The notes under the pieces are model-generated. The model had not been told where the DNA came from. It searched no databases and saw only the letters and a list, made by a program, of their open reading frames with translations. A stretch of 64,000 bases of DNA, from contig NZ_JBHUHX010000039.1 of NCBI RefSeq assembly GCF_042682685.1, forward strand, positions 60,315-124,314, given 5' to 3'. Made by a program: the position numbers and the translations under genes. The DNA comes from Imhoffiella fuscus. GTDB taxonomy: Bacteria; Pseudomonadota; Gammaproteobacteria; Chromatiales; Chromatiaceae. Positions 51,344 to 62,098 of the stretch are shown in pieces; the stretch's first letter is position 1; each line of letters begins with the position of its first letter.

Positions 51344-54300
51344 ATGAAGACAACCGCTGGTCATGATGTCCTCGCGCAAGCCATTGTTCACCATGAAGCG
51401 GGTCGTCTGGAGGTGGCCGGACATCTGTATCGGGCCGTGCTGGAACTCGATGATGCGCATGTCGAGGCCCATCATCATCTGGGTGTGCTGGAGATCGAGC
51501 GCGGTCACATTGAGGCAGGGTTGAGTCATCTGCAGCAGGCATTGGAGGGTGCGCCCGAGACCGGCCATTACTGGCAGTCATTTGCCGAGGCACTGCTGTT
51601 GGCGGGACGGTCCGAGGATGCGCTGGTCGTCATTGAGCAGGCACTGACGAGCGGACTGGATACGCCCGCCGCCCATGATTTGCATGCGCGCATACAGGCC
51701 GAACGTGTCGATCCTGTCCAGGAGGCATCCACTGTCCTGGACTCTACAGTGAATCGGGAGTCGGACGCAGCTTCCAAGTATGAGTCAGGTGATCAAAGCG
51801 CAAGCGACACCCTTCTCGATGCGCTGCGGACGGGCCAACTCCCGCGCGCCAAAGCATTGGCGCGCGAACTCACGGAGGCCGATCCAACGAACGCCCTTGG
51901 CTGGAAGGTACTGGGGACTTTGCTGGTGCGCGATGACGAAAGCTCGGCGGCCCTGCCGGTGCTGGAAGAAGCCCATCGCTTAGCCCCCGAGGACGTGGAG
52001 ATACTCAATAGTCTAGGGCAGGCCTATCGGGCGCTGGAACGACTTGACGAGTCTCTCGAAGTCTATGGCCGTGCCCTGGCGTTGCGGGCGGACCTCGCCG
52101 AGGTCTGGTACAACCAAGGTATTGTCCAACAGGAATTGGGTCGATTGGATGATGCTCTGGTCAGTTACAGTCAGGCTGTCAGGCTACGTCCAGGTCATGC
52201 CAAGGCGTACAACAATCTCGGGATGGTTCAACAAGGGCTTGGGCTGCTTGAAGAAGCGCTAGGCAATTATGATCGGGCGATTCGGTTGCATCATGATTAT
52301 GCCGAGGCGTACGACAATTTTGGGACCCTTTTGAGGGAGCGGGATCGGTCGGAGGAGGCACTGGCCTGTTATGACCGTGCATTGAAGGTTTGGCCCGATA
52401 ACGCCGAAGCGTTCAACAATCGGGCGTTAGTCCAGCAAGATTTGGGGCGGGTCAACGACGCCTTGCAAAGTTTTGACGCCGCGCTTGCGATCAAGCCCGG
52501 TTTCGTGGCGGCATGGAGCAACCGTGGCAATGTCCTTAAGGATCAGGGGCGTTTGGACGAGGCGCTTGCCAGCTATGAGCGGGCGCTGGCGATTCAGCCA
52601 GATTCGCTTATCGCGCGGCAGAATCGGCTTCTCTGTCTGAATTATCAGGCGTCCCTTTCACGAGAGACACTCTTTGCCGAGCATCAAGCATTCGAGAGCT
52701 GGCAGGCTGCCAAGATCGACCGGCTTCCGCCGGTCATTACACGAAATTCTGATCCAGACCGACGATTGCGGATCGGGTTCGTTTCGGCGGATTTTTGGCT
52801 GCATTCGGTGGCCTTTTTCCTGCTGCCCGTGTTGGAGCGCTTGGATCGTCAGTCCTTTGAGGTGTATGCCTATGCCACTAGCATCAAACAGGACGCGTTG
52901 ACTCGGGAGTTTCGTCGGCAGGTGGATTGGTGGATCCCCTGTTCGAGAATGGGGCACGAGGCCCTTGCCGAACGGATTCGCGCCGACGAAATCGATCTTT
53001 TGCTGGACCTCAGCGGGCACACCAGCGGAAATGCCTTGCCAACCTTCGCTGCCAAGCCGGCGCCTGTTCAGGTCACATGGATCGGGTATCCCAATACCAC
53101 CGGACTCTCGGCCATGGATTATCGGTTGGTGGATGCGATCACGGATCCGCCAGGCGAGGCCGATGATCTGCATACCGAGCGTCTGATCCGTTTGCCTGAC
53201 GGATTCCTCTGTTATCGCCCCGTCGATCTGGAGCGTCCGCCCCCAGTCGCTCCGCCGCCTTGCCTGGAGGTGGATCGAATCACCTTCGGCTCTTTCAACA
53301 ATCTTGCCAAGCTGACCGCGCCAACACTGGCTCTTTGGGTCGGGGTGTTGCGGGCCGTACCCGGCTCTCGGCTGAGACTCAAGAGCAGCTTTTCAGCCGA
53401 TCTTTCGGTTTGGGAGCGAGTGATCGCGTACTTCGAGCGTCATGATATCGCTCCGGAACGCTTGGAGATTCTGCCACGCACAGCCTCTCAAAGAGACCAT
53501 CTCGACCTCTATCAAGGCGTCGACATAGCCCTGGATACCTTTCCCTATCACGGGACCACCACGACTTGCGAGGCGCTCTTCATGGGCGTGCCGGTCGTTA
53601 CCTTACTGGGTGATCGTCATGCTTCACGGGTGGGCGGGAGTCTCTTGACTCAGGTTGGGTTACCTAAGCTCATCGCCAAATCCGAGGATGACTATGTCCG
53701 CATTGCCGTTGATCTGGCCGCTGATCGAGAGCGGTTGGGCGCATTGCGTGCCGGTCTGCGCACCCGGCTGGAGCAGAGCCCCTTGCGCGACGAGGTCGGT
53801 TTCACCCGCACCCTGGAACGCGCTTTGCGGCGGATGTGGCAAATCTGGTGCGCGGGCGGTGAGCCACGGGTATTCGATATCAGTGAGCGCATAGATTCGA
53901 AGGAGACGTCTTTCGATCCGATTCAGGACCGGCCGCCTGTGCCGAACAAATCCGCCAGAAAACTTAAGAAAAAACAGAAAAAAAAGCACATTAAACATCA
54001 TGCCGGAGTTCGCGAAGCGTCAGGGGATGGCGAGCGTCACGAACTGGCAACGCATGCGTCTCCAGGCATGGCCGAGAGGACCCTCGTCCTCGGTTTGTTC
54101 AGGCAAGAACACTATGCGGATGCGGAGGTGGCGGCGCGGCGACTGACCGAGCGCTATCCTCAAGCCATGTTTGGCTGGAAGGCGCTTGGGACCATCCTGA
54201 TCAAGTCCAGTCAATATGATGCCGCGCTACCCATGCTATTGGAGGCAATCCGTCTGTCGCCAGGCGACGCGGAGTCGATTCATAACCTGGGGTTTGGACT

Positions 54301-57300
54301 TCTGGCGCTCGGCCGTTTGAATGAGGCTGTGGGATGCTTCAAGCGGGCCTTGGAGGTCAAGGAGGACTATGCGCTCGCGTATAACAATCTCGGTACGGCC
54401 TATAAGGATCTCGGCCAACTCGACGAGGCGATGGCGTGTTACGACCGTGCCCTAGAGATCGATCCGGAATATGCCGAGGCCTACTGTAATCGTGGTGTCG
54501 TCCTGGAGCAGGCCGGATCGCTGAACGAAGCCGTGACAAATTATCGCAAGGCGTTGGCGCTTCAGCCCCGTTACCCCCAGGTACAGAATAATCTGGGTAA
54601 TAGCTATAAGAGTTTGGGGTGGCTGGATCAGGCGATCGCCTGCTATCGACAGGCATTGGACGATCAACCAGAGTTTGTCGCGGCATTCGAGAATTTATTG
54701 TTGTGCCTGAATTATCGAGTTGATCTCTCCTCCGAGACTCTCCTTGCCGAGCATCAGGCATTCGAGCGGCACATCGCGGATCAGGTGTTGCCATTGCCTC
54801 CAGTCGCGAGGGAGGGGCGCGATCCAGAGCAGGTCTTGCGGATCGGTTTCGTGTCGGGAGACTTCCGCCTTCACTCCGTCGCTTTCTTCCTGCTGCCGAT
54901 CGTCGAACACCTTGATCGCGAGCAATTTCAGGTCTTTTGCTATTTCCGGGCGCATCAGCGGGACGCCGTCACCATGGAGTTCCGCCGGCTCGCGGACGTC
55001 TGGATCGATTGCGCGAGCCTGCCCGAGCAGGCACTCGCCGAGCGTATTCGCGCCGATGGCATCGATCTGCTGCTGGACCTGAGCGGCCACACCAACCCCA
55101 ATGCGCTTTTGACCTTTGCAGCCAAGCCCGCACCGGTGCAGATCACCTGGATCGGCTATCCCAACACCACCGGCTTGTCGGCCATGGATTACCGTCTGGT
55201 CGATGCCGTGACCGATCCTGTGGGCGAGGTCGATGCCTATCACACGGAATGCCTCATCCGCCTGCCGCACGGTTTTCTCTGCTATCGGCCCTGGACCTCC
55301 GCCCTGGAACTCCCTGTGGGTCTGCCGCCTTGTCTCGGGACTGGACGCATCACCTTTGGTTCCTTCAATAATCTCGCCAAGCTCACCGATGCGACCTTAG
55401 ATCTCTGGATCGATGTCATGCGTGCTGTGCCCGACGCTCAGCTCTTGCTCAAGAGTCACACGGCCTCGGACACCCAGGTGTGGGAGCGTTTGGTGACCTA
55501 TTTCGGCGCGCAAGGTATTGCACCAGGGCGTTTGGAAATCCTCCCTCGCGCACCCTCCTACTTGGAACATCTGGAGCAATATCAGCGGATCGATATCGCA
55601 CTCGACACCTTCCCCTATCACGGCACGACTACGACGTGCGAGGCGCTGCTCATGGGCGTCCCGGTGGTGACCCTGATGGGGGATCGTCATGCCGCGCGTG
55701 TCAGTGGCAGCCTGCTGACCCAGGCCGGTCTGCCCGAGCTGATCGCGCGATCCGCGTCCGAATACGTGGAGATCGCCAAGGGTCTGGCATGTGGTTCGGA
55801 GCACTTGACGGTGCTGCGCCAGGGGTTGCGCGAGCATCTCGAACGTAGCTCACTGCGTGACGAGGCAGGCTTCACCCGCACTCTGGAAAGCGCTTTGCGT
55901 CAAATGTGGCGCATCTGGTGCGCAGGCGAAAGGCCGCGCGTATTCGAGGTCGTCTCGTCGGATCGGAGTCCGGCGGATAAAAAAAAACACCTGAGCGAGG
56001 CGATAACGCCTGCTCCTGAAGAGAATCCGTGGGAATCTGTCGCGCCCGCGCTGGCGAATCACCAACCCTGTTCTCCCTCCCGAGCCGAGCAGGACGAGCT
56101 GATCGAGCGCTTCAATCAGGGGCGTTACGCCGAGGCCGAGGCCCTGGCGCGTGGACTGACCGAGCAGTATCCCAAGGCGATGTTCGGATGGAAGTCGCTC
56201 GGAACTATTCTGGTGAAATCCAACCGGCACGAAGCGGCGCTACCGCCTTTGCTGGAGGCCAACCGGCTGGCTCCCGGAAACGCCGAATGTCTCAACAGTC
56301 TGGGGAACGCCCTCCAGAATTTGGGCCGTTTGGATGAGGCCTTGACTTGCTTCAAACGGGCGCTGGAGAACGATCCGGATTATGCCGTAGCCTACAACAA
56401 TCTCGGCGTCGTTCTGAGCCTCCTCGGGCGTTTCGACACAGCGGTGCCCGCGTTCGATCGGGCCCTGGCCATCGATCCTCAAGCGGACGACGCCCATCTC
56501 AACCGCGCCCTCGCTCTGTCCATGCTGCGCCAGCCGGACGAGGCATTGGACGCCTTCGCTCACGCCCTGAAGATCAGACCGGATTCGGTCGATGCGCTGA
56601 ACAAGCGCGGTATTCTGTTACAGAATCTCGGACGCCTCGACGAGGCTCGCGCCAGTCTCGGTCAGGCGCTGGCCATCAAGCCCGATGCGGCGGACGTGCT
56701 CACCAATCTCGGTAACCTGTTCAAGTCACAGGCGCGTTTGGACGAGGCATTGGACTGCTATCAGCGCGCCTCGACGATTCAGCCCGATCTCGTCGAATCT
56801 TGGCATAACCGCTTACTCTGCCTGAATTACCACGCGAACATTCCGCGCGATCAGGTGTTCGCCGAGCACCGCGCATTTGAGCGATCCCTGGCCGCCACGG
56901 TTATTCCGCTTCCGCTCTTCACGATGATGGATCGAGATCCAGAGCGGCGGTTGCGCATCGGTTTCGTCTCGGGAGATCTGCGCCAGCATCCGGTTGCCTT
57001 CTTTCTGCGGCCTGTGCTGGAGCGGCTCGACCGCAAGCGCTTTCAGATCTTCTGCTACACCACGAGCTTGAGGCGCGACGACCTGACCCGAGTGTTGCGC
57101 GGCTTGACCGACGTCTGGCACGAGTGCGCGGGGCTGGGATCGCGTGCGATCGCCAATCGGATCCGGGCCGACGCCATCGATCTGCTGTTCGATCTCAGCG
57201 GTCACACCGAGGGGAACGCGCTGCTGTCTTTCGCGGCCCGGCCCGCGCCGGTTCAGATCAGCTGGATCGGCTACCCCAATACCACCGGACTCGCGGCCAT

Positions 57301-60300
57301 GGATTATCGGCTGGTCGATGATCTGACCGACCCGCCAGGAGACGCCGATGCCTATCACTCGGAATGCCTGATCCGACTGCCCGAGGGATTTCTTTGCTAT
57401 CGGCCATTGGAGGTCGCCCGGAATCTACCCCTCGCTCCATCCCCCTGCTTGGAGAACGGGTTCATCACCTTCGGTTCTTTCAACAATCTTGCCAAACTGA
57501 CGCCGGACATGATCGATCTCTGGGGCGAGATTCTCGAACGGACGCCAGAATCGCGACTGCTGCTCAAGAGTCACACGGTCACCGAGCTCCAGGTCTGGAA
57601 CCAATGGCTTGCGCGATTCAGCGAACGAGGTATCGACCTCGGACGACTGGAGGTGCTCCCGCGCGCCCCGTCCCACGAGGAGCATCTCGCGCAATACCAG
57701 CGGATCGACATCGCGCTCGACACCTTCCCTTACCACGGCACCACAACCACCTGTGAGGCGCTTTTCATGGGCGTTCCTGTCGTGACCTTGGCGGGAGATC
57801 GTCATGCCTCGCGGGTGGGAATAAGCCTTTTGACCCGCGTCGGTCTGCCCGAACTCATTGCAACATCTGCGGAAGACTATGTGCGTATCGCGGTCGATCT
57901 AACGACGGATACGAAGCGCCTGAGCGGTTTGCGCGCGGGACTGCGCGAGCGGTTGGAACAGAGTCCGTTGCGCGACGAGATTGGCTTCACTCGAACCCTT
58001 GAAGCCGCCTTGCGCCAGATGTGGCGAATCTGGTGCGCGGGCGAATCGGCGCGGGTGTTCAGCTTGGCGAACAATGGCGCCGTCATCGATCGAGGCGTTT
58101 CGATCGACCGCACCGAGCCATCAGGGCACGTGGATGCGACCCGAGGGGGCAGCGCATCCTCAGGGGGGCGGGGAGGCGAGCAGCGACAAGCGAGTAAACC
58201 GCGCAACCAAGATTCCAACGCTGATGTGGACTTGGCAAGGTCGCGGAAGCCCACGCCCTCGATATCATCCGAACAGAAGGCGGTGCTCAGGCATTTCGAG
58301 CAGGGCGACTATGCCAAGGCCGAGGCGGGTGCCCGGCGACTGACGAAACGCGATCCACAGGCGCTATTCGGCTGGAAGATACTTGGCGCCATCCACATGC
58401 AATCCAAACGCTATCAGGAGGCGTTGCCCATCTTGCTGGAAGCGAACCGCCTGGCCCCCGATGACGACGCGTGCATCGGCACCTTGGGCTCCGCTCTGCA
58501 ACATCTCGGGCGTTTGGGGGAGGCGTTGGCGTGTTTCGAGCGTGTCGCGGAGATGAGACCCGACGACGCGATGGCGCAGAATACTCGGGGCATGGTTCTC
58601 TGCGATCTGGGGCGTTTCGCTGAGGCGTTGGGCTGTTACGATCGGGCGCTGGCCATCGCCCCGGATTCGACCGAGGTGCTCGCGAATCGTGGGTTTGTCA
58701 TGCGCTTGATGGGGCGCGCCGAAGAGGCGCTGGCTTGCTTCGATCGCATCCTGAAAATCAATCCGGATGCCATTGATGCGCTGAACAAAGGAGCCATTTT
58801 GGCGCGCGAGCTTGGGCGTCTCGATGAGGCGCTCGGAAAATTGGATCGGGCGCTGGCCATCGCCCCGGATTACGCTGAAGCGCTGACGAACCGGGGCAAT
58901 GTGTTAAAGGATCAGGGATGCCTTGACGAGGCGCTCGACTGCTATAACAGAGCCCTGGCAGTCAAGCCGGACTTGATCGTCGCCTGGCATGTCCGGTTGC
59001 TTTGCCTGAATTATCAAGTCGATCTGACTCCCGCACAGGTCTTCGCTGAACATTGTGCGTTTGAGCGAAACCTGGCGGTCAAGGTCGCTCAACTCCCGAC
59101 CGTCTCGCCGACGGATCGGGATCCAGAGCGACGTCTGCGCATCGGCTTCGTCTCGGGCGACTTCCTGCAGCACTCCGTCGCTTTTTTTCTGATGCCCGTT
59201 TTGGAACACCTCGATCGTCAGCGATTCGAGGTGTTTTGCTATATGACGCGCCATCATCGGGACAGCTTGACTCAGGTGTTTCGAGGGTTGGCCGATGGCT
59301 GGAGAGATTGCTCAATGCTCGACGCCCAGTCGCTGGCCCGAAGGATTCGCCAGGATGACGTCGATCTCTTGCTGGATCTCAGCGGTCATACCAGCGGTAA
59401 TGCATTGCTCGCCTTTGCGGCCCGTCCCGCACCGGTGCAGATCACCTGGATCGGCTATCCCAATACAACGGGACTCGCGGCGATGGATTATCGGCTGGTG
59501 GATGCCGTGACCGATCCTCCGGGAGAGGCGGATGCCTGCCACTCGGAACGCCTGATCCGGCTACCCGAGGGATTTCTCTGTTATCGCCCCTTGGATGGTG
59601 CCGCCGAGATTCCGGTCGGCCTCTTGCCCTGCCTGAAGAATGAGCGAATCACCTTCGGTTCATTCAACAATCTCTCCAAAATCAATGCCGCGACGATCAG
59701 GCTTTGGGCCGACGTGTTGCGGCGGGTGCCAAGGTCGCGGTTGCGTCTCAAGACGCCGACCACTACTGAACGCTGGATCTGGGATCGTCTGATTCTGGAG
59801 TTCGATGGGGCGGGCATTGCGTCCGATCGTATCGAGTTGCTCCCACGCGATCCAACCTATCTGGAGCACCTCGCCCAATACCATCATATCGATATCGCGC
59901 TTGATACCTTTCCTTACCAGGGTACGACCACGACCTGCGAGGCGCTTTACATGGGTGTCCCTGTCGTGACGCAGGTGGGCGATCGTCATGTCTCTCGGGT
60001 GGGGGCCAGTCTGTTGACGCGCGTCGGTTTGCCCGAGCTCATCGCGACCTCAGCGGACGACTATGTTCGTATCGCGACCGATCTGGCTGCGGATATGACG
60101 CGCCTTGGCGGTTTGCGCGAGAGTCTGCGCGAGCGGTTGGAACAGAGCCCACTGCGCGATGAGATCGGTTTTACTCGCACCCTGGAGGGTGTCTTGTACC
60201 AGATGTGGACGATCTGGTGTGCAGGCGAGCCGGCGCGGGTATTCGAGGTGACGCCAGCTAGACCACCAGTCGAGTCTGGCGGTAAAACGGATGGTCAGCC

Positions 60301-62098
60301 CAAAGAGGCGACAGTGATCGCGCTCTTCGAGCAAGGGCGCTTGACCGAGGCAGAGGTCGCCGCACGCGAATTGACCGAGCGCAATCCTGAGGCGATGTTT
60401 GGCTGGAAGGCGTTAGGAACCATCCTGGGTAAGTGCCATCGCAGTGAGGCCGCCGTGCCTATCTTGCGTCGGGCGCTCAAGCTAGCCCCGCGCGACGCCG
60501 AGACGCTCGATACCCTGGGCAAGGTACTACTGGATCTCAATCGCCTGGATGAGGCGATCGACTGTCTGGGGCAGGCCGTGGCGATCCGGCCCGATTTCGC
60601 CGTCGCACACAATAACCTGGGGAGTGTGCTCGAACGCCAGGGACATTTGACCGAGGCCATGGACAGTTATAGTCGCGCCCTGTCGATCTGGCCGGAGTAT
60701 GCCGAGGCGTACAGCAATCTCGGCACCGTCCTGAAGAATTTAGGACGACTGGATGACGCATTGGCGTGCTACGAGCGCGCCTTGGAGATTCGGCCAGGCG
60801 CCGCCTCAATCCAGAGCAATCGTTTGCTCTGTCTCAACTATCAGGCGGACATCTCGCGCGAGCAGATCTTTGCTGAACATCATGCCTACGAGCGCCAGCA
60901 CGCGGCACGGATCGAGCGGCTTCCCTCGACTGTGTCGGATCGAGACCCGGAGCGCCCATTGCGACTGGGACTGGTATCGGCGGATCTACGTTATCAATCC
61001 GTTGCTTTCTTTCTGCGTCCTATCTTGGAGCATCTCGATCGGCGTCGGTTTCAGGTATTTTGTTATTCCAAGAGCCATCGGCGCGACGAGCTGACCCTGT
61101 CCCTGGAGCGTCTCGTCGATAGTTGGTGCGACGGATCGGCACTGAGCGATGAGGCATTGGCCCGGCGTATCCAGTCCGATCGCATTGATATTCTTCTGGA
61201 TCTCAGTGGCCACACCAGCGGCAACGCGCTTCCGACCTTTGCGGCCAAACCCGCGCCGGTACAGGTCACCTGGATCGGCTATCCCAACACCACCGGTCTC
61301 AGTGCCATGGATTACCGTCTGGTGGACGCTCTGACCGATCCGGTGGGAGAGGCCGATGCCTATCATTGCGAATGTCTGATCCGCTTGCCGGGCGGTTTCT
61401 TATGCTATCGCCCCGCGATCGAGGATTCTGACCTGTCGATCGGCTTGCCTCCGAGTCAGCGCAATGGGTATGTGACTTTCGGGTCCTTCAACACACTCGC
61501 CAAAATCAGTCCGATCACTTTAGACCTTTGGGGCAGAGTGTTACAGACGGTGCCGGAGTCCCGATTGCACCTCAAGAGCAGTCGGGCCGCAGACATCAAT
61601 GCCTGGAGTCGCGTCTTGGACGATCTCGAGGCGCGAGGGATCGCGCGCTGGCGTATCGAGATCCTGCCCCTTGTCCAGTCGTATCAAGGTCATCTGGCGC
61701 TCTATCAGCATATCGATATTGCGCTCGACACCTTTCCCTATCAGGGCACAACGACAACCTGCGAAGCGCTCTTCATGGGCGTTCCCGTCATCACTCTGGC
61801 GGGAGACCGTCATGCGTCGCGTGTTGGTGTCAGTCTTTTGACTCAGGTCGGCCTACCCGAATTGATCGCCGCCTCTGCGGAAGATTATGTGCGAATCGCC
61901 AAAACCCTGGCCTCCGATCCGCAACGGCTCGCCAACATGCGTGTTAACCTACGCCAACGACTGGAGCAAAGCCCGCTGCGCGATGAGGTCGAGTTTACGC
62001 GCAGCCTGGAACAGGCATTGCTTGAGATGTGGCGTATTTGGTGCGCGGGCGAGCCTCCGCGTACCTTTGATCTAGGGTCTGATTCACTGGGTAAATGA
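51344..62098 (+). CDS. Giant five-module TPR / SPINDLY-type O-GlcNAc transferase
   Basis: 3,584 residues from ATG 51344 (a TTG at 51311 is possible). Five tandem modules each combine TPR repeats with a GT41 catalytic domain (OGT/SPINDLY family). Catalytic regions are about 440-846, 1126-1536, 1829-2241, 2557-2967 and 3168-3576. TPR counts by eye are 11, 6, 7, 7 and 5. Each domain repeats DLSGHT, FAAKPAPVQVTWIGYPNTTG or a close variant, FGSFNNLAK and DIALDTFPYHGTTTTCEAL. The Lys of NNLAK (OGT Lys842 by family comparison) is kept in all five (656, 1346, 2051, 2779, 3387). The His before SVAFF is 487, 1177, 1882, 2610, but Gln3218 in module 5. No signal peptide, so cytoplasmic. GT41 enzymes attach sugars to Ser/Thr; flagellin is an inferred target only. 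Confidence 0.93.
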   Translation: MKTTAGHDVLAQAIVHHEAGRLEVAGHLYRAVLELDDAHVEAHHHLGVLEIERGHIEAGLSHLQQALEGAPETGHYWQSFAEALLLAGRSEDALVVIEQALTSGLDTPAAHDLHARIQAERVDPVQEASTVLDSTVNRESDAASKYESGDQSASDTLLDALRTGQLPRAKALARELTEADPTNALGWKVLGTLLVRDDESSAALPVLEEAHRLAPEDVEILNSLGQAYRALERLDESLEVYGRALALRADLAEVWYNQGIVQQELGRLDDALVSYSQAVRLRPGHAKAYNNLGMVQQGLGLLEEALGNYDRAIRLHHDYAEAYDNFGTLLRERDRSEEALACYDRALKVWPDNAEAFNNRALVQQDLGRVNDALQSFDAALAIKPGFVAAWSNRGNVLKDQGRLDEALASYERALAIQPDSLIARQNRLLCLNYQASLSRETLFAEHQAFESWQAAKIDRLPPVITRNSDPDRRLRIGFVSADFWLHSVAFFLLPVLERLDRQSFEVYAYATSIKQDALTREFRRQVDWWIPCSRMGHEALAERIRADEIDLLLDLSGHTSGNALPTFAAKPAPVQVTWIGYPNTTGLSAMDYRLVDAITDPPGEADDLHTERLIRLPDGFLCYRPVDLERPPPVAPPPCLEVDRITFGSFNNLAKLTAPTLALWVGVLRAVPGSRLRLKSSFSADLSVWERVIAYFERHDIAPERLEILPRTASQRDHLDLYQGVDIALDTFPYHGTTTTCEALFMGVPVVTLLGDRHASRVGGSLLTQVGLPKLIAKSEDDYVRIAVDLAADRERLGALRAGLRTRLEQSPLRDEVGFTRTLERALRRMWQIWCAGGEPRVFDISERIDSKETSFDPIQDRPPVPNKSARKLKKKQKKKHIKHHAGVREASGDGERHELATHASPGMAERTLVLGLFRQEHYADAEVAARRLTERYPQAMFGWKALGTILIKSSQYDAALPMLLEAIRLSPGDAESIHNLGFGLLALGRLNEAVGCFKRALEVKEDYALAYNNLGTAYKDLGQLDEAMACYDRALEIDPEYAEAYCNRGVVLEQAGSLNEAVTNYRKALALQPRYPQVQNNLGNSYKSLGWLDQAIACYRQALDDQPEFVAAFENLLLCLNYRVDLSSETLLAEHQAFERHIADQVLPLPPVAREGRDPEQVLRIGFVSGDFRLHSVAFFLLPIVEHLDREQFQVFCYFRAHQRDAVTMEFRRLADVWIDCASLPEQALAERIRADGIDLLLDLSGHTNPNALLTFAAKPAPVQITWIGYPNTTGLSAMDYRLVDAVTDPVGEVDAYHTECLIRLPHGFLCYRPWTSALELPVGLPPCLGTGRITFGSFNNLAKLTDATLDLWIDVMRAVPDAQLLLKSHTASDTQVWERLVTYFGAQGIAPGRLEILPRAPSYLEHLEQYQRIDIALDTFPYHGTTTTCEALLMGVPVVTLMGDRHAARVSGSLLTQAGLPELIARSASEYVEIAKGLACGSEHLTVLRQGLREHLERSSLRDEAGFTRTLESALRQMWRIWCAGERPRVFEVVSSDRSPADKKKHLSEAITPAPEENPWESVAPALANHQPCSPSRAEQDELIERFNQGRYAEAEALARGLTEQYPKAMFGWKSLGTILVKSNRHEAALPPLLEANRLAPGNAECLNSLGNALQNLGRLDEALTCFKRALENDPDYAVAYNNLGVVLSLLGRFDTAVPAFDRALAIDPQADDAHLNRALALSMLRQPDEALDAFAHALKIRPDSVDALNKRGILLQNLGRLDEARASLGQALAIKPDAADVLTNLGNLFKSQARLDEALDCYQRASTIQPDLVESWHNRLLCLNYHANIPRDQVFAEHRAFERSLAATVIPLPLFTMMDRDPERRLRIGFVSGDLRQHPVAFFLRPVLERLDRKRFQIFCYTTSLRRDDLTRVLRGLTDVWHECAGLGSRAIANRIRADAIDLLFDLSGHTEGNALLSFAARPAPVQISWIGYPNTTGLAAMDYRLVDDLTDPPGDADAYHSECLIRLPEGFLCYRPLEVARNLPLAPSPCLENGFITFGSFNNLAKLTPDMIDLWGEILERTPESRLLLKSHTVTELQVWNQWLARFSERGIDLGRLEVLPRAPSHEEHLAQYQRIDIALDTFPYHGTTTTCEALFMGVPVVTLAGDRHASRVGISLLTRVGLPELIATSAEDYVRIAVDLTTDTKRLSGLRAGLRERLEQSPLRDEIGFTRTLEAALRQMWRIWCAGESARVFSLANNGAVIDRGVSIDRTEPSGHVDATRGGSASSGGRGGEQRQASKPRNQDSNADVDLARSRKPTPSISSEQKAVLRHFEQGDYAKAEAGARRLTKRDPQALFGWKILGAIHMQSKRYQEALPILLEANRLAPDDDACIGTLGSALQHLGRLGEALACFERVAEMRPDDAMAQNTRGMVLCDLGRFAEALGCYDRALAIAPDSTEVLANRGFVMRLMGRAEEALACFDRILKINPDAIDALNKGAILARELGRLDEALGKLDRALAIAPDYAEALTNRGNVLKDQGCLDEALDCYNRALAVKPDLIVAWHVRLLCLNYQVDLTPAQVFAEHCAFERNLAVKVAQLPTVSPTDRDPERRLRIGFVSGDFLQHSVAFFLMPVLEHLDRQRFEVFCYMTRHHRDSLTQVFRGLADGWRDCSMLDAQSLARRIRQDDVDLLLDLSGHTSGNALLAFAARPAPVQITWIGYPNTTGLAAMDYRLVDAVTDPPGEADACHSERLIRLPEGFLCYRPLDGAAEIPVGLLPCLKNERITFGSFNNLSKINAATIRLWADVLRRVPRSRLRLKTPTTTERWIWDRLILEFDGAGIASDRIELLPRDPTYLEHLAQYHHIDIALDTFPYQGTTTTCEALYMGVPVVTQVGDRHVSRVGASLLTRVGLPELIATSADDYVRIATDLAADMTRLGGLRESLRERLEQSPLRDEIGFTRTLEGVLYQMWTIWCAGEPARVFEVTPARPPVESGGKTDGQPKEATVIALFEQGRLTEAEVAARELTERNPEAMFGWKALGTILGKCHRSEAAVPILRRALKLAPRDAETLDTLGKVLLDLNRLDEAIDCLGQAVAIRPDFAVAHNNLGSVLERQGHLTEAMDSYSRALSIWPEYAEAYSNLGTVLKNLGRLDDALACYERALEIRPGAASIQSNRLLCLNYQADISREQIFAEHHAYERQHAARIERLPSTVSDRDPERPLRLGLVSADLRYQSVAFFLRPILEHLDRRRFQVFCYSKSHRRDELTLSLERLVDSWCDGSALSDEALARRIQSDRIDILLDLSGHTSGNALPTFAAKPAPVQVTWIGYPNTTGLSAMDYRLVDALTDPVGEADAYHCECLIRLPGGFLCYRPAIEDSDLSIGLPPSQRNGYVTFGSFNTLAKISPITLDLWGRVLQTVPESRLHLKSSRAADINAWSRVLDDLEARGIARWRIEILPLVQSYQGHLALYQHIDIALDTFPYQGTTTTCEALFMGVPVITLAGDRHASRVGVSLLTQVGLPELIAASAEDYVRIAKTLASDPQRLANMRVNLRQRLEQSPLRDEVEFTRSLEQALLEMWRIWCAGEPPRTFDLGSDSLGK
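51811..62073 (+). repeat. Five tandem TPR-OGT coding modules
   Basis: Each module opens with a signature TPR of the form F-xQGxYAEAExxARxLTExxP followed by AMFGWKxLGTIL. Starts are near 51811, 54082, 56092, 58279 and 60316, and each ends with FTRTLE-AL-MW-IWCAGE. Module ends are near 53874, 55950, 58062, 60246 and 62073. Linkers are unlike each other: Lys-rich between 1 and 2 (KSARKLKKKQKKKHIKHH), acidic/polar after 2, Gly/Arg-rich after 3, short after 4. Module 1 has three extra TPRs in front. Confidence 0.88.

Noticed and set aside
51344..62098. Giant transferase as an assembly artefact of a repeated gene
   Set aside because: The five modules differ in sequence, TPR number and linkers, so collapse or duplication in assembly is unlikely; long reads would still be useful.
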